Source: Flavobacterium sp.
Lineage (GTDB): Bacteria; Bacteroidota; Bacteroidia; Flavobacteriales; Flavobacteriaceae
Reading direction: 5' to 3'
DNA: 64,000 nt
NCBI RefSeq assembly: GCF_027484205.1
Contig: NZ_JAIXUB010000026.1
Span: 1 to 64,000, forward strand
In this document: positions 36,971 through 46,367 of the stretch, one piece after another
How positions within the stretch are numbered: the stretch's first letter is position 1
Layout of the letters: each line of letters begins with the position of its first letter
Position numbers and translations under genes: made by a program
Notes under the pieces: model-generated
What the model saw: the letters and a program-made list of their open reading frames with translations, nothing else
Told to the model about the DNA's origin: nothing
Databases searched by the model: none

Positions 36971-37600
36971 TTATATAACAATTTCAATTGAAGCTCTATG
37001 CAATTTTATTCTTCCTTGGTTCTCTAAAGCTTTTAATAATCTGGAAACAACAACTCGGGATGAATGCAAATCATATGCTATTTCTTGATGTGTATTTTTA
37101 ATGTGATTTGTTTTATTGATTTTTGCTTTGTCAAAAAGATAGTTCAATAAACGCTCTTCCATATTCATAAATGCCAAATTATCAATTGCAGATAGCATTT
37201 CTTTCAGTCGATTGTTATAGCTATTGAAAACAAAATTTCGCCACGATTTATATTTACCTAACCATTCTTCCATTTTATTTATTGGAATCATAATTAGTTT
37301 CACATCGGTTTCTGCAACAGCTTTAATTTCGCTTTTAGTATCTCCAAGACAACAAGCCATTGTCATGGCACAAGTATCTCCTTTTTCTATAAAATATAAC
37401 ACTAGTTCTCCTTCGTCAAAATCTTCTCTTAAAATTTTGATTGCTCCTTTCAATAATAATGGCATATTTTTGATATAATCACCAAAATCAATCAGCACAT
37501 CTCCTTCTTTAAAATCATAGATTTTTGATACTTGAGCTATTTCTTCAAGAAGTTTTTCTTCAAAAATGAGACAGTAATTTTCTTTTATTATATCTAACAT
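36971..37600 (-). CDS. Crp/Fnr-family regulator with Cys cluster
   Basis: 209 residues. Cyclic-nucleotide-binding-like barrel (VLIDFGDYIKNMPLLLKGAIKIL) and C-terminal winged helix (HQEIAYDLHSSRVVVSRLLKALENQGRI). Cysteines at 77, 83 and 84 (DTCAMTMACCLG) lie in the loop where effectors bind; this motif recurs in the Crp-like genes next to MBL/TSUP genes in Flavobacteria. It may sense persulfide or oxidation by the cysteines, which is inference. Stop is 3 bp from the next gene's stop-to-start gap (37603), so it is co-transcribed with the DUF1801 gene. Confidence 0.88.
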   Translation of the reverse strand: MLDIIKENYCLIFEEKLLEEIAQVSKIYDFKEGDVLIDFGDYIKNMPLLLKGAIKILREDFDEGELVLYFIEKGDTCAMTMACCLGDTKSEIKAVAETDVKLIMIPINKMEEWLGKYKSWRNFVFNSYNNRLKEMLSAIDNLAFMNMEERLLNYLFDKAKINKTNHIKNTHQEIAYDLHSSRVVVSRLLKALENQGRIKLHRASIEIVI

Positions 37601-37602
37601 TA

Positions 37603-38058
37603 TTACTTTTTTAGCACTTTTTCATATTCAGAAATCCATTGCTCGACAGTAATTTTTGAAAGTAATTCACCTATTAGCTCAAAAGGAATATCATCAATTT
37701 TCTTGAAACGAATGCAACTTTTTCCCATATCCAATTTAGATTTACAATATTTTGGATATTCTGAAGAGAACCAATCATGAAGATTTTTATCAGAATAAAC
37801 CATCATATGATAAATGTTTATGGAATTCTTTTGAGAAGCTATTGCAAAAAAAGGCAAAGGATCTTTTGTATTACAATGATAACCATTTGGATAAATTGAA
37901 TGAGGCACAACATATCCTAGCATACCATAACTCATTTGCTCTTCAAAACCTTTAGGAAGATTTTTCAAAGTTACGTCACGAAGTTTTTGCATTACTTCTT
38001 TTCTATCTTCAGGAAGTTCTGAAATGTATTGGTCTGGTGTTTTAGCTGATGATTGCAT
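37603..38058 (-). CDS. DUF1801 (YdhG-like) protein
   Basis: 151 residues, cytoplasmic, no signal. Family pattern YISELPEDRKEVMQKLRD...FEEQMSYGMLGY and FAIASQKNSINIYHMMVY, then CIRFKKIDDIPFELIGELL. DUF1801 proteins are small alpha/beta folds of unknown function, sometimes described as iron-related (frataxin-like). It starts the short unit with the Crp/Fnr gene (2-bp gap). Confidence 0.85.
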   Translation of the reverse strand: MQSSAKTPDQYISELPEDRKEVMQKLRDVTLKNLPKGFEEQMSYGMLGYVVPHSIYPNGYHCNTKDPLPFFAIASQKNSINIYHMMVYSDKNLHDWFSSEYPKYCKSKLDMGKSCIRFKKIDDIPFELIGELLSKITVEQWISEYEKVLKK

Positions 38059-38168
38059 TTTTCTAAATGTATTTGTAACAAAAATAAAATTTTATAACTA
38101 ATTGAGCGTATCAAAAGTAAAACTAATTTTTTTTATATAGATTTACAACATAAAATATTGTTTAGTCT

Positions 38169-39278
38169 ATGTCGCACAAAAGTCCTTTAAGAGAAGATAA
38201 AACTTGTTTGAATTGCAATCATGTTGTTGCAAGTCGTTTCTGTCCTAATTGTGGTCAAGAAAACACCGATACACGTAAAACATTTTATCATCTGTTTGTG
38301 CATTTTTTTGAAGATTTAACGCACTATGAAAATGCTTTTTGGAAAACCATAAAAAATCTTTTACTTAAACCTGCATCTTTAAGTAAAGAATATCTATCTG
38401 GGAAACGTTTGTCATACCTTGCTCCTGTACGATTGTATATTTTTATAAGTTTTGTAACTTTCTTTTTGATTGCGGTGATTCCTAATAATGAAGATAGCTT
38501 TGGTAAAGGATTTCAGGATGGGTTAAAAAAAACAGAATCAAAAAGTTCAAAAAATTCAAAAGTAGAAATTGACACGATTTATACAGAGCAACAAAAAATT
38601 ATCGATTTAGAAAAAAAAGGTATTATATCAAAAAAAGATTCTGATTCAATTCAGAAATTTATTAAGGATTCAAAAGAAAAAGAATTATTAGATGATAAAT
38701 CTGAATTTACAATTTTAGGTAAAAAATATAAATCTGTTGAGGAATTAGATTCTATTCAAAAATATTCTCCTGAATCCGAAAAACTTGGAGATTTTGAATA
38801 TTGGTTTACTAGAAAAGCACAACTAGTTCAGGATAAATACACTGGAAAGGAAATTAAAGAAAAATTTATTGAATCGTTTGTACATAATTTACCTAAAGCA
38901 TTGTTTATCTATATGCCTTTGTTTGCCTTTGTTTTATGGTTATTTCAAAACAAAAAACGTTGGTATTACTTTGATCATGGTATATTTACATTGCATTATT
39001 TTTCATTTTTACTTTTATCATTATTGATATTAAAAATTGAAAGTTTTATTTTAGGACATCTAAGCGAATATCTTTTTTTTAGAGTCATCGATTATATATT
39101 TAAAAGTGTGGCTGTTATCTATATGTTTTACTATTTCTTTCCTGCACATCACCGTTTTTATAGTGAAAAAAGAATTGTTTCAATCATAAAAGGAATTGTA
39201 ATGTTTTTTATAAATTTATTTTCAGTTATTTTTATCTTGATGTTCTTAGCAATATATACATTTATAAATATCCATTAA
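38169..39278 (+). CDS. DUF3667 membrane protein with N-terminal zinc ribbon (copy 1)
   Basis: 369 residues. N-terminal zinc ribbon CLNCNHVVASRFCPNCGQEN with paired CxxC motifs. Then a conserved HFFEDLTHYENAFWKTIKNLLLKPA and YLSGKRLSYLAPVRLYIFIS leading into the first membrane helix. A polar loop (about 120-235, Lys/Glu/Ser-rich) is followed by three or four more helices. This is DUF3667, unknown function, common in Flavobacteria. A shorter paralogue is at 52392-53180. Ends 2 bp before the M28 peptidase gene. Confidence 0.85.
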   Translation: MSHKSPLREDKTCLNCNHVVASRFCPNCGQENTDTRKTFYHLFVHFFEDLTHYENAFWKTIKNLLLKPASLSKEYLSGKRLSYLAPVRLYIFISFVTFFLIAVIPNNEDSFGKGFQDGLKKTESKSSKNSKVEIDTIYTEQQKIIDLEKKGIISKKDSDSIQKFIKDSKEKELLDDKSEFTILGKKYKSVEELDSIQKYSPESEKLGDFEYWFTRKAQLVQDKYTGKEIKEKFIESFVHNLPKALFIYMPLFAFVLWLFQNKKRWYYFDHGIFTLHYFSFLLLSLLILKIESFILGHLSEYLFFRVIDYIFKSVAVIYMFYYFFPAHHRFYSEKRIVSIIKGIVMFFINLFSVIFILMFLAIYTFINIH

Positions 39279-39280
39279 AT

Positions 39281-40309
39281 ATGAAAAAAATACTATTAAC
39301 AAGCATAATTTCAATAACTCTTTTATCTTGTTCCACATCAAAAATTACAGAGAAAGAGAAAAAGCCACTTGATGTTCCTAGTTACATTAGTTCTATCACA
39401 GCAGGAGAACTAAAAACACATTTAACCATTATTGCATCTGATGAAATGCAAGGAAGAAACACTGGAAGTGAAGGCCAAAAAGCAGCAGGAAAATATATCA
39501 TTGAACAGCATCAAAAAAATGGTCTTTCTTTTCCAAAAGGTGCCAGTGATTTTTATCAAAAAGTACCTTCTGAATTTATGAAAAAAGGATTTAGTCCAAA
39601 ACTTCCTGATTCAGAAAATATTTGGGTTTTTATTGAAGGAAGTGAAAAACCTGAAGAAATTGTTGTGGTTTCTGCTCATTATGATCACGTAGGTGTTAAA
39701 AATGGTGTTATTTATAATGGTGCAGATGATGATGGATCGGGAACTGTTGGTTTGATTGAAATTGCAGCGGCTTTTCAAAAAGCAAAAGATGAAGGAAATG
39801 GACCGAAACGTTCTGTTTTAATCCTTCATGTAACTGGAGAAGAACATGGTTTACATGGTTCAAGATATTATGCTGAACATCCATTATTTCCTCTAAAAAA
39901 TACAGTTGCTGATGTCAACATCGATATGATTGGTCGTCGTGATGATTTACATCCAAATACAAATAATTATATATATGTAATTGGTTCCGATTATCTTTCA
40001 ACAGATTTATTCAACGTTTGTGAGGAAATGAATAAAAAATACATCGGTATGGAACTGGATTATAAATACAATGATAAAGCCGATAAAAATAGATATTACT
40101 ATCGTTCAGACCATTATAATTTTGCTAAAAACGGAATTCCATCTGTATTTTATTTTAATGGAAGTCATGCAGATTATCATCAACCAACTGATGATGTAGA
40201 AAAAATTGAATTTGATGCTTTGGCAAAAAGAACTCAATTGGCTTTTGCAACCGCTTGGGAAATTGCAAATAGAGAAAATCGATTAGTGGTTGACAAATCA
40301 GATAAATAA
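39281..40309 (+). CDS. M28-family zinc aminopeptidase, lipoprotein
   Basis: 342 residues. Lipobox LLSC (about Cys17). Complete set of M28 ligands: His in VSAHYDHVG, Asp in NGADDDGSG, Glu pair in VTGEEHGLHGS, Asp in NIDMIGRRD and His in HADYHQPTDD. A PA-domain-less, single-domain form. Releases N-terminal residues from peptides in the periplasm or at the surface. Directly downstream of the DUF3667 gene (2-bp gap), so the two are probably co-transcribed. Confidence 0.92.
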   Translation: MKKILLTSIISITLLSCSTSKITEKEKKPLDVPSYISSITAGELKTHLTIIASDEMQGRNTGSEGQKAAGKYIIEQHQKNGLSFPKGASDFYQKVPSEFMKKGFSPKLPDSENIWVFIEGSEKPEEIVVVSAHYDHVGVKNGVIYNGADDDGSGTVGLIEIAAAFQKAKDEGNGPKRSVLILHVTGEEHGLHGSRYYAEHPLFPLKNTVADVNIDMIGRRDDLHPNTNNYIYVIGSDYLSTDLFNVCEEMNKKYIGMELDYKYNDKADKNRYYYRSDHYNFAKNGIPSVFYFNGSHADYHQPTDDVEKIEFDALAKRTQLAFATAWEIANRENRLVVDKSDK

Positions 40310-40320
40310 TTAAGTAATAA

Positions 40321-40349
40321 AAAAACTCCTGAAAATTCAGGAGTTTTTT
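40321..40349. terminator. Bidirectional terminator
   Basis: AAAAACTCCTGA/TCAGGAGTTTTTT with a 4-nt loop between convergent genes; A and T runs on both sides let it work in either direction. Confidence 0.88.
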
Positions 40350-40353
40350 GTTG

Positions 40354-40815
40354 TTAAAATCGTTCAATATATTCTTTTAATAAATTTTCAGAAAAAAATA
40401 ATGACGAATAAGAATCATTAGCTTGAGGGTTATTTTTTTCAAATTCAGCTAATTGATTAAAGTATTTTTTTAGTTGATCTTGGGTTAGTAATTTTCTGTA
40501 ATCTTGCTCTTGTCTAATTAATGTTTTTATAAATAAATTAGTATCTTTTTCATCTTCAGAAACTACCATTTTCTTATAAATTGGAAGAATTTCTCTGTAT
40601 TGATTAATAAATAACTCCTTGAAAATTGGGTTTTGCTCTTCGGTATAATTCACTATACCAAAAGTAATTTTACCTTTAGTTTGCCAATAGGCAGTTTCAC
40701 CTTCTTCACCTTTTTGAACAAAATTTTGAATTACCGCAACCTTCAACTTAATTGATTTTTCAAATTGTCCTAAAGCTACAATAGGCAATAAAAATAAAAG
40801 GAAAATGTATTTCAT
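40354..40815 (-). CDS. Secreted hypothetical protein (153 aa)
   Basis: Signal peptide MKYIFLLFLLPIVALGQ. The mature part is mostly helical (FKELFINQYREILPIYKKMVVSEDE; DYRKLLTQDQLKKYFNQLAEFEKNN). No family recognised. Its own terminator and A-rich leader support it. Ends in KEYIERF. Confidence 0.75.
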   Translation of the reverse strand: MKYIFLLFLLPIVALGQFEKSIKLKVAVIQNFVQKGEEGETAYWQTKGKITFGIVNYTEEQNPIFKELFINQYREILPIYKKMVVSEDEKDTNLFIKTLIRQEQDYRKLLTQDQLKKYFNQLAEFEKNNPQANDSYSSLFFSENLLKEYIERF

Positions 40816-40937
40816 AATTTTATCAAATAAAAAAACAAATTTATAATTTTTTAAATAATCTAAATGGTTTTATCTAAATATTAGTGAATGTAAAAACAAT
40901 TCACTTAATTTGGAATCTCAAACCAAACTAAACCTAA

Positions 40938-41924
40938 ATGAAAAACCTTACTATTCAAGAGATTAACACTGTTTTAAATGGTGAAATCATAGGAAAAACA
41001 ACCCATTCAATAACCGCACCTGAACAACTTGATTTAGCAAAAGAAACAGAAATTTCTTTCATAGGCAGTAAAAAATATGAAAAATATTGGGTAAATTCTA
41101 ATGCGAGTGCTGCTATTGTAAATGAGGATATTTCTATTGAACCTGGTGAAAACAAAGTTTTTATCAAAGTAAAAAATGCTGATTTAGCAATGTCTCAAGT
41201 GCTTGAAATGTTTGCACCTGATGCTCCACAATTTGATGAAATGATTCATCCAACGGCAGTTGTTCATCCAACAGCAAAAATTGGAAACGGAACAAAAATT
41301 GGTGCTGGATGTTATATTGGTCCTAATGTTGAAATTGGAGATAATGCTATACTTTATCCAAATGTTACTATTTTAGACCATTCAATAATTGGTCAAAATA
41401 CCATAATCTGGTCTGGTGCTGTTGTAAGAGAACGATGCCATGTTGGAGCATTTTGTATTTTACATCCAAATTGTACTATTGGAGCAGATGGTTTTGGCTT
41501 TAGACCTTGTCCTGAAAAAGGATTGGTAAAAATTCCTCAAATTGGAAATGTGATCATTGGAAATGGCGTTGAAATTGGTGCAAACTCTTGTGTTGATAGA
41601 GGAAAATTCAGTTCTACTGTTGTGGGTGATGGATGCAAGATTGATAATTTAGTTCAAATTGGTCATAATAGTAAGTTAGGAAAATGCTGTATTATGGCTG
41701 GAAATAGTGGATTAGCAGGTTCAGTAACCTTAGGAAACGGAGTAATCATTGGCGGTAGTGCTTCTATTAAAGATCACACTACAATTGGAGATCGAGCAAT
41801 AATTGGAGCAGGTTCAGGTGTTGCAGCCGATGTTGAAGCAGGAAAAACAATGTTGGGTTATCCAGCTGTTGAAGCTCGTACGGCTTTAAAACAATGGGCA
41901 ATTTTGAAAAGAATGGCAGAATAA
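40938..41924 (+). CDS. lpxD: UDP-3-O-acylglucosamine N-acyltransferase (LpxD)
   Basis: 328 residues. N-terminal uridine-binding domain (about 1-100) followed by a left-handed beta-helix of hexapeptide repeats ([26 protein letters not shown]) and the LpxD-typical GADGFGFRP. The catalytic His lies in [10 protein letters not shown]. It adds the second 3-hydroxyacyl chain to UDP-glucosamine in lipid A synthesis. Alone here, without fabZ or lpxA, and Bacteroidetes usually carry another lpxD in an lpx operon, so this may be a second copy. Confidence 0.88.
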   Translation: MKNLTIQEINTVLNGEIIGKTTHSITAPEQLDLAKETEISFIGSKKYEKYWVNSNASAAIVNEDISIEPGENKVFIKVKNADLAMSQVLEMFAPDAPQFDEMIHPTAVVHPTAKIGNGTKIGAGCYIGPNVEIGDNAILYPNVTILDHSIIGQNTIIWSGAVVRERCHVGAFCILHPNCTIGADGFGFRPCPEKGLVKIPQIGNVIIGNGVEIGANSCVDRGKFSSTVVGDGCKIDNLVQIGHNSKLGKCCIMAGNSGLAGSVTLGNGVIIGGSASIKDHTTIGDRAIIGAGSGVAADVEAGKTMLGYPAVEARTALKQWAILKRMAE

Positions 41925-41947
41925 TTTATAAAAAGTTATAAAAACAA

Positions 41948-41977
41948 AAAAAGCCTTGAATTTCTTCAAGGCTTTTT
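41948..41977 (+). terminator. Terminator after lpxD
   Basis: Perfect stem AAAAAGCCTTGAA/TTCAAGGCTTTTT with a 4-nt loop TTTC; it can also end the minus-strand tRNA transcript. Confidence 0.9.
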
Positions 41978-41984
41978 AATTATG

Positions 41985-42059
41985 GGTGGCTGACCGGGTT
42001 CGAACCGGCGACCCGCGGCACCACAAACCGCTACTCTAACCAACTGAGCTACAACCACC
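41985..42059 (-). tRNA. tRNA-His (GUG)
   Basis: On the minus strand a full cloverleaf: acceptor GTGGTTG/CAGCCAC with the extra G at -1 paired to C73, D arm GCTC, anticodon stem GCGGT/GCCGC around loop TTGTGGT (anticodon GTG), and T arm with GGTTCGAACC. The G-1 is specific to tRNA-His. The 3' CCA is not encoded. Confidence 0.95.
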
Positions 42060-42120
42060 ATTTTTAACGAGTGCAAATGTATTGCAAAAGTTTCTTTTTA
42101 CAAAGAAAAATTTAAAAAAA

Positions 42121-42837
42121 TTATTTCAAATCGCTTAAGCTATTGACTGTCAAATATCTTTCTACAGTAAATCCTTCAGCATAATCCACTCCTACTATTC
42201 TTCCTAAATCTTGCGCACGATATTTAACACTATCTAGGAAATTTTTCGAACTTATTGGCGATTCAGGTTCGTTAGTATTTGGATTATAAAATTGTGAACT
42301 GTAGGCTAAAATAGATTGCATTTTAACTTCTATAAAATCAGATATATCTACAACAAAATCTGGCTCAAGGTTTTTCCATTGCATGTAATGATATACTAAC
42401 TTTGGTCGCCATGCACTTTGCTTTTCACCATTACTTTCGGTTTCAATCATTCGCAAACCTGATAAAAAACAAGCATCAGAAACTAATTTACTTCCTTTAC
42501 CATGATCGATATGTCGGTCATCAATGGCGTTACAAAGTACAATTTCAGGTTGATACTTTCTAATCATTTCTATAATTTTCAACTGATGAGCTTCATCGTT
42601 TACAAAGAATCCATCGCGCATATCAAGATTTTCTCTTACAGAAACTCCTAAAATTTGAGAAGCTTTGGCCGATTCAGAATTACGAATTTCTACCGAGCCA
42701 CGTGTTCCTAATTCACCACGTGTTAAATCGATAATTCCAACTTTCTTTCCGAGCGAAATTTCTTTTGCAATAGTTCCACTACAACCCAATTCTACATCAT
42801 CAGGATGAGCTCCGAATGCTAATATATCTAGTTTCAT
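42121..42837 (-). CDS. bshB1: Bacillithiol biosynthesis deacetylase BshB1
   Basis: 238 residues, cytoplasmic, PIG-L/LmbE family. Zinc site AHPDDVE, then TRGELGTRGS and ESAKASQILGV, DDRHIDHGKGSKLVSDACFLSGL and HYMQW, all close to BshB1 proteins. It deacetylates GlcNAc-malate to GlcN-malate in bacillithiol synthesis. bshA and bshC are not in the window. Separated by 55 bp from the isochorismate synthase gene on the same strand. Confidence 0.92.
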   Translation of the reverse strand: MKLDILAFGAHPDDVELGCSGTIAKEISLGKKVGIIDLTRGELGTRGSVEIRNSESAKASQILGVSVRENLDMRDGFFVNDEAHQLKIIEMIRKYQPEIVLCNAIDDRHIDHGKGSKLVSDACFLSGLRMIETESNGEKQSAWRPKLVYHYMQWKNLEPDFVVDISDFIEVKMQSILAYSSQFYNPNTNEPESPISSKNFLDSVKYRAQDLGRIVGVDYAEGFTVERYLTVNSLSDLK

Positions 42838-42891
42838 TTTTTATAATTATATTGTTGTATAACGTATTTTTACAAATTATATACTGCCTAT

Positions 42892-43950
42892 TTACAAAAC
42901 CTTTTTTATCGTCATTGATTTATTTACGGTTTCAATAAACTCTTTTTCAGGATTACTGTCTTTAGTTATTCCGCAACCAATGTATAAATTTACTTCTTTA
43001 TTTTCAATTTTCATACAACGTAAATTCACAAATAAATCTGAACGATTTTCTTTATATGTTTGGAAATCTTTATTCCATTCGCCTAAAAATCCTGCGTAAA
43101 ATTCTCTATTATAACCTTCATTTTCTACTATAAACTGTTTCGCTTTATCTTTTGGAAAACCACAAACAGCAGGAGTTGGATGTAACAATTCAATTATTTT
43201 TGGAATACTATTTCTGCCATTAATTTTTGCTTGAATATCTGTTTTAATATGAACTAAACTTCCTGCTTGTTGATTATATGGTTTTGAAAAAGTAACATCG
43301 TCAGAAAATAACTTTAAATTATTTACAATATAATCGGTTACAATTTGTTGCTCTTTAATTTCTTTATTTTGCCAAATTGTTTCAACATTTTTATCAAAAG
43401 TTTGCGTTCCAGCAAGAGAAACTGTTTTAACAAAATCGTCATCAACTTTTAGAAATTGTTCTGGCGTTGCTCCTATCCAAAATCCAATTTCAGGATGAAA
43501 GAAAAAATATTTAAAAGCAGTTTTATAATTGAAAACTAATTTTTTGAATACCAATTCCAAATCAAAATTATCAACTTCAATAGTTTCTTTTCTTGATAAA
43601 ACAACTTTTTCAAAAGTCCCATTTTGAATAGCTTCTACACCACTTTGAACTAAATTTTCAAAATTATTTTTATCTGAAAAATTAATTTCTGATGCAAAAT
43701 TATTTTCAAAAATAAAATCGGAAGTTGAAACCGTTTCAAAGTAAATATCCGAATTATTTTCAGGAATTAAATACCGTTTTTCGTTATCAAAAGAAACAAA
43801 AGCAAAACCACAATCCTCGTTTCTTAATTCAAATAATGAAGTGTCTTTCTGAAGAAGGGCAATTATTTTATCAGAATTAGGTTTGCAATAACAAACAAAC
43901 GGAAGTTTATTATTGAACTGTTCTTTTACTTTTTGAAATAAGTAACTCAT
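42892..43950 (-). CDS. menF: Isochorismate synthase (menaquinone pathway)
   Basis: 352 residues, chorismate-binding family. Signatures KVVLSRKETIEV, GFWIGATPEQFLKV, SLAGTQTF, ELLHPTPAVCGFPKDKA and REFYAGFLGEW, ending in GCGITKDSNPEKEFIET. It converts chorismate to isochorismate, the first menaquinone step. It overlaps the thioesterase gene by 4 nt, supporting a menaquinone rather than siderophore role. Confidence 0.92.
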   Translation of the reverse strand: MSYLFQKVKEQFNNKLPFVCYCKPNSDKIIALLQKDTSLFELRNEDCGFAFVSFDNEKRYLIPENNSDIYFETVSTSDFIFENNFASEINFSDKNNFENLVQSGVEAIQNGTFEKVVLSRKETIEVDNFDLELVFKKLVFNYKTAFKYFFFHPEIGFWIGATPEQFLKVDDDFVKTVSLAGTQTFDKNVETIWQNKEIKEQQIVTDYIVNNLKLFSDDVTFSKPYNQQAGSLVHIKTDIQAKINGRNSIPKIIELLHPTPAVCGFPKDKAKQFIVENEGYNREFYAGFLGEWNKDFQTYKENRSDLFVNLRCMKIENKEVNLYIGCGITKDSNPEKEFIETVNKSMTIKKVL

Positions 43951-44375
43951 CGTCCTTTGCTCGGTAAAATCATATTGGTCAATTTACAAAGCGAAATTAA
44001 CTTATCATTTTCATCTACAATTCGGATTTCCCAAAGATGAATACTTGCACCTTTATGAAGAATTTTTGCCGTTGCTGTAACCAATCCTTCTCGTTTACTT
44101 CTAACATGATTTGCAGAAATTTCAATTCCTCTAACTTCTTGTTTTTCAGGATTTACAAACATAATTGATGCAGCACTTCCAACACTTTCAGCTAAAGCTA
44201 CACTTGCTCCGCCATGAAGTAATCCCATAGGTTGATGCACTCTCGAATTGACTGGCATTGTTGCTTTTAGAAAATCTTCACCTGCATCAACATATTCAAT
44301 TTCAAGAGTTTCCATTAAAGTATTTTTTGACCATTCTTTGCACAATTGAAGCATCTTATCTTTATCAAATGACAT
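43947..44375 (-). CDS. Hotdog-fold thioesterase, probable DHNA-CoA thioesterase
   Basis: 142 residues, PaaI/MenI type. The motif HQPMGLLHGGASVALAESVGSAAS carries the catalytic region of this family, followed by RGIEISANHVRSKREGLVTATAKILHKG. Overlap of 4 nt with the isochorismate synthase gene indicates translational coupling and suggests hydrolysis of 1,4-dihydroxy-2-naphthoyl-CoA. A general acyl-CoA thioesterase is the alternative. Confidence 0.87.
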   Translation of the reverse strand: MSFDKDKMLQLCKEWSKNTLMETLEIEYVDAGEDFLKATMPVNSRVHQPMGLLHGGASVALAESVGSAASIMFVNPEKQEVRGIEISANHVRSKREGLVTATAKILHKGASIHLWEIRIVDENDKLISLCKLTNMILPSKGR

Positions 44376-44541
44376 AGCTAATAATTTTTATGTAAAGATA
44401 ATCGGAGAAAAGAGAATAGAAAAAGAAAAAAGATAGTTTTTTAGTACTATTTTCACAAAACAAACGTTTAAACTAATATTTTTAACGCGTCATTTCAATT
44501 TTTAAATTAAATAACTACTTTTACCAAAATTACAATCATTT

Positions 44542-46164
44542 ATGAGAAATTCTCTATTTATTTTCCTTGTTGGACTATTAATTTCACTAAGTTCTTGTCG
44601 CAATGACTTTGAATTTGAATCAAGTAAAGGTGGATTGACATTTTCAAAAGATACAGTCTATTTGGATACAGTTTTTACAAATATTGGCTCAAGTACTTAT
44701 AGATTAAAAGTTTATAATAAAAGTGATGCTGATATTTCAATTCCAAATATACAATTAGGTAAAGGTGTAAACTCAAAATATCGAATGATGATTGATGGTT
44801 TGACCGGTGAAGATGGAACTGATGATGGAACCATTGGCGATGGAAAAATATTCAATGATGTCGAACTTCTTGCTAAAGACAGTATGTTCATTTTTATAGA
44901 AGTAACATCAGATGTTGCAAGTGCAAATCCAACTGATTTTTTATATACTGACCAAATTAATTTCATTCATGGTAATGGAGAAATTCAAAAAGTTGAATTG
45001 GTTACTTTAATTCAGGATGCCTATTTTATTTATCCACAAAGAAGTGGTGTCGATGATGATTTTATATATGAAACTGTAAATTTTGGTGTCAATGATGATG
45101 CAGAAAATGTAATTGCTGTTGGAAGTAATTTAGATCATGCCGATCCAACGAATGGTGATGAATATACTTGGGGAAACACTAAACCTTATGTCGTCTATGG
45201 ATATGCTTTTGTTCCTGATGGAGAAACTTTAACTGTAAATCCTGGTGCGCGAGTTCATTTTCATGCAAATTCTGGATTAGTAATTGGTAAAAATGCTGTG
45301 TTAAAAATCAATGGTGGTTTATCGACTACAGAAGCTTTGGAAAATGAAGTTATTTTTGAAGGAGACAGATTGGAACCCGAATTTTCAAATGTTCCGGGAC
45401 AATGGGGTGCAATTATCAACTATTCTACTTCTACAGAAAACTATATCAATCATTTAACTATAAAAAATGCAACTATCGGTATATTATCGCAAAATTTAGC
45501 GACAATTACAGATACTGCTACACCATATCTAAAAATACAGAACTCTCAAATTTATGATTGTTCTAATTTTGGATTATTAGCAAGAAAATCAAATGTTGAA
45601 GGCACAAATTTAGTAATAAATAATGCTGGTCAAGCTACTTTAGCGTGTACTTATGGTGGTACATATAATTTCACTCATTGTACTTTCAATAACAATTGGT
45701 CAAGTTCAAATCAAGTTGCCGTATTAGTTAATAATAATCTGGAAACCAATGACGCTATTTATGTGAAAGATTTAGTTGCTGCAAATTTCAATAATTGTAT
45801 TATTTACGGTGGAAATCAAGTAGAAATGATTCTTGACAATGTTCAATCAGATACTGTTACAACACTTTTTAATTACAAATTTAATCATTGCTTAATCCGA
45901 TTCAATAATATTAATAATCAATTTACAAGTAATCCTTTATACCAATTTACAACAGATTCAATACATTATATTAATTGTTCTATTGCTACAAATTCTTCAA
46001 CTTTCAATCCGAAATTTGAAGATGAATCATTAAATCAGTTGTGGCTATCAGAAGATTTGAATTTACCCAATGATTCAAGTTTTGCAACTTTATATCCTTT
46101 TGATATAAATAATAATGACAGAACTACATCAACGGATTTAGGTGCTTATCAATTTGTGCCTTAA
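44542..46164 (+). CDS. Lipoprotein with right-handed beta-helix
   Basis: 540 residues. Lipobox LSSC (about Cys19). The N-terminal region resembles a C-terminal-sorting-like beta domain (KGGLTFSKDTVYLDTVFTNIGSSTYRLKVYN), followed by a right-handed parallel beta-helix of about 300 residues (INHLTIKNATIGIL; NSQIYDCSNFGLLAR; NCIIYGGNQVEMI). It ends STDLGAYQFVP, as do many surface beta-helix proteins. No catalytic residues recognised. Function unknown; structurally suited to binding polysaccharide or surface contact. Confidence 0.8.
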   Translation: MRNSLFIFLVGLLISLSSCRNDFEFESSKGGLTFSKDTVYLDTVFTNIGSSTYRLKVYNKSDADISIPNIQLGKGVNSKYRMMIDGLTGEDGTDDGTIGDGKIFNDVELLAKDSMFIFIEVTSDVASANPTDFLYTDQINFIHGNGEIQKVELVTLIQDAYFIYPQRSGVDDDFIYETVNFGVNDDAENVIAVGSNLDHADPTNGDEYTWGNTKPYVVYGYAFVPDGETLTVNPGARVHFHANSGLVIGKNAVLKINGGLSTTEALENEVIFEGDRLEPEFSNVPGQWGAIINYSTSTENYINHLTIKNATIGILSQNLATITDTATPYLKIQNSQIYDCSNFGLLARKSNVEGTNLVINNAGQATLACTYGGTYNFTHCTFNNNWSSSNQVAVLVNNNLETNDAIYVKDLVAANFNNCIIYGGNQVEMILDNVQSDTVTTLFNYKFNHCLIRFNNINNQFTSNPLYQFTTDSIHYINCSIATNSSTFNPKFEDESLNQLWLSEDLNLPNDSSFATLYPFDINNNDRTTSTDLGAYQFVP

Positions 46165-46268
46165 TTGTGTTAATGTAAATTTTACAAAAGGTTTCCGTTT
46201 TATAAATTGAAACCTTTTTTTCTTTAAACTAAATTGTCAAAAACTCGTTAAAAACTATTTACTTCTTT

Positions 46269-46300
46269 TTTGGCACTACACACTATTTGACTTAAATTTG
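46269..46300 (+). promoter_or_regulatory. purL promoter (Bacteroidetes type)
   Basis: TTTG at 46269-46272, 20-bp spacer, TAAATTTG at 46293-46300. This is a textbook -33/-7 pair, 68 bp before the purL start. It lies in the 203-bp gap after the beta-helix gene, which shows no riboswitch-like PurR or guanine motif that I can recognise. Confidence 0.65.
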
Positions 46301-46367
46301 CAACACAACTAAAATTGAACTTTATCAGATGAGTATCTGAAACAAGTTCAGATTAAACAACAACACA

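Noticed and set aside
44542..46164. Beta-helix lipoprotein as polysaccharide lyase
   Set aside because: No catalytic Lys/Arg/Asp cluster recognised and no lyase neighbours.
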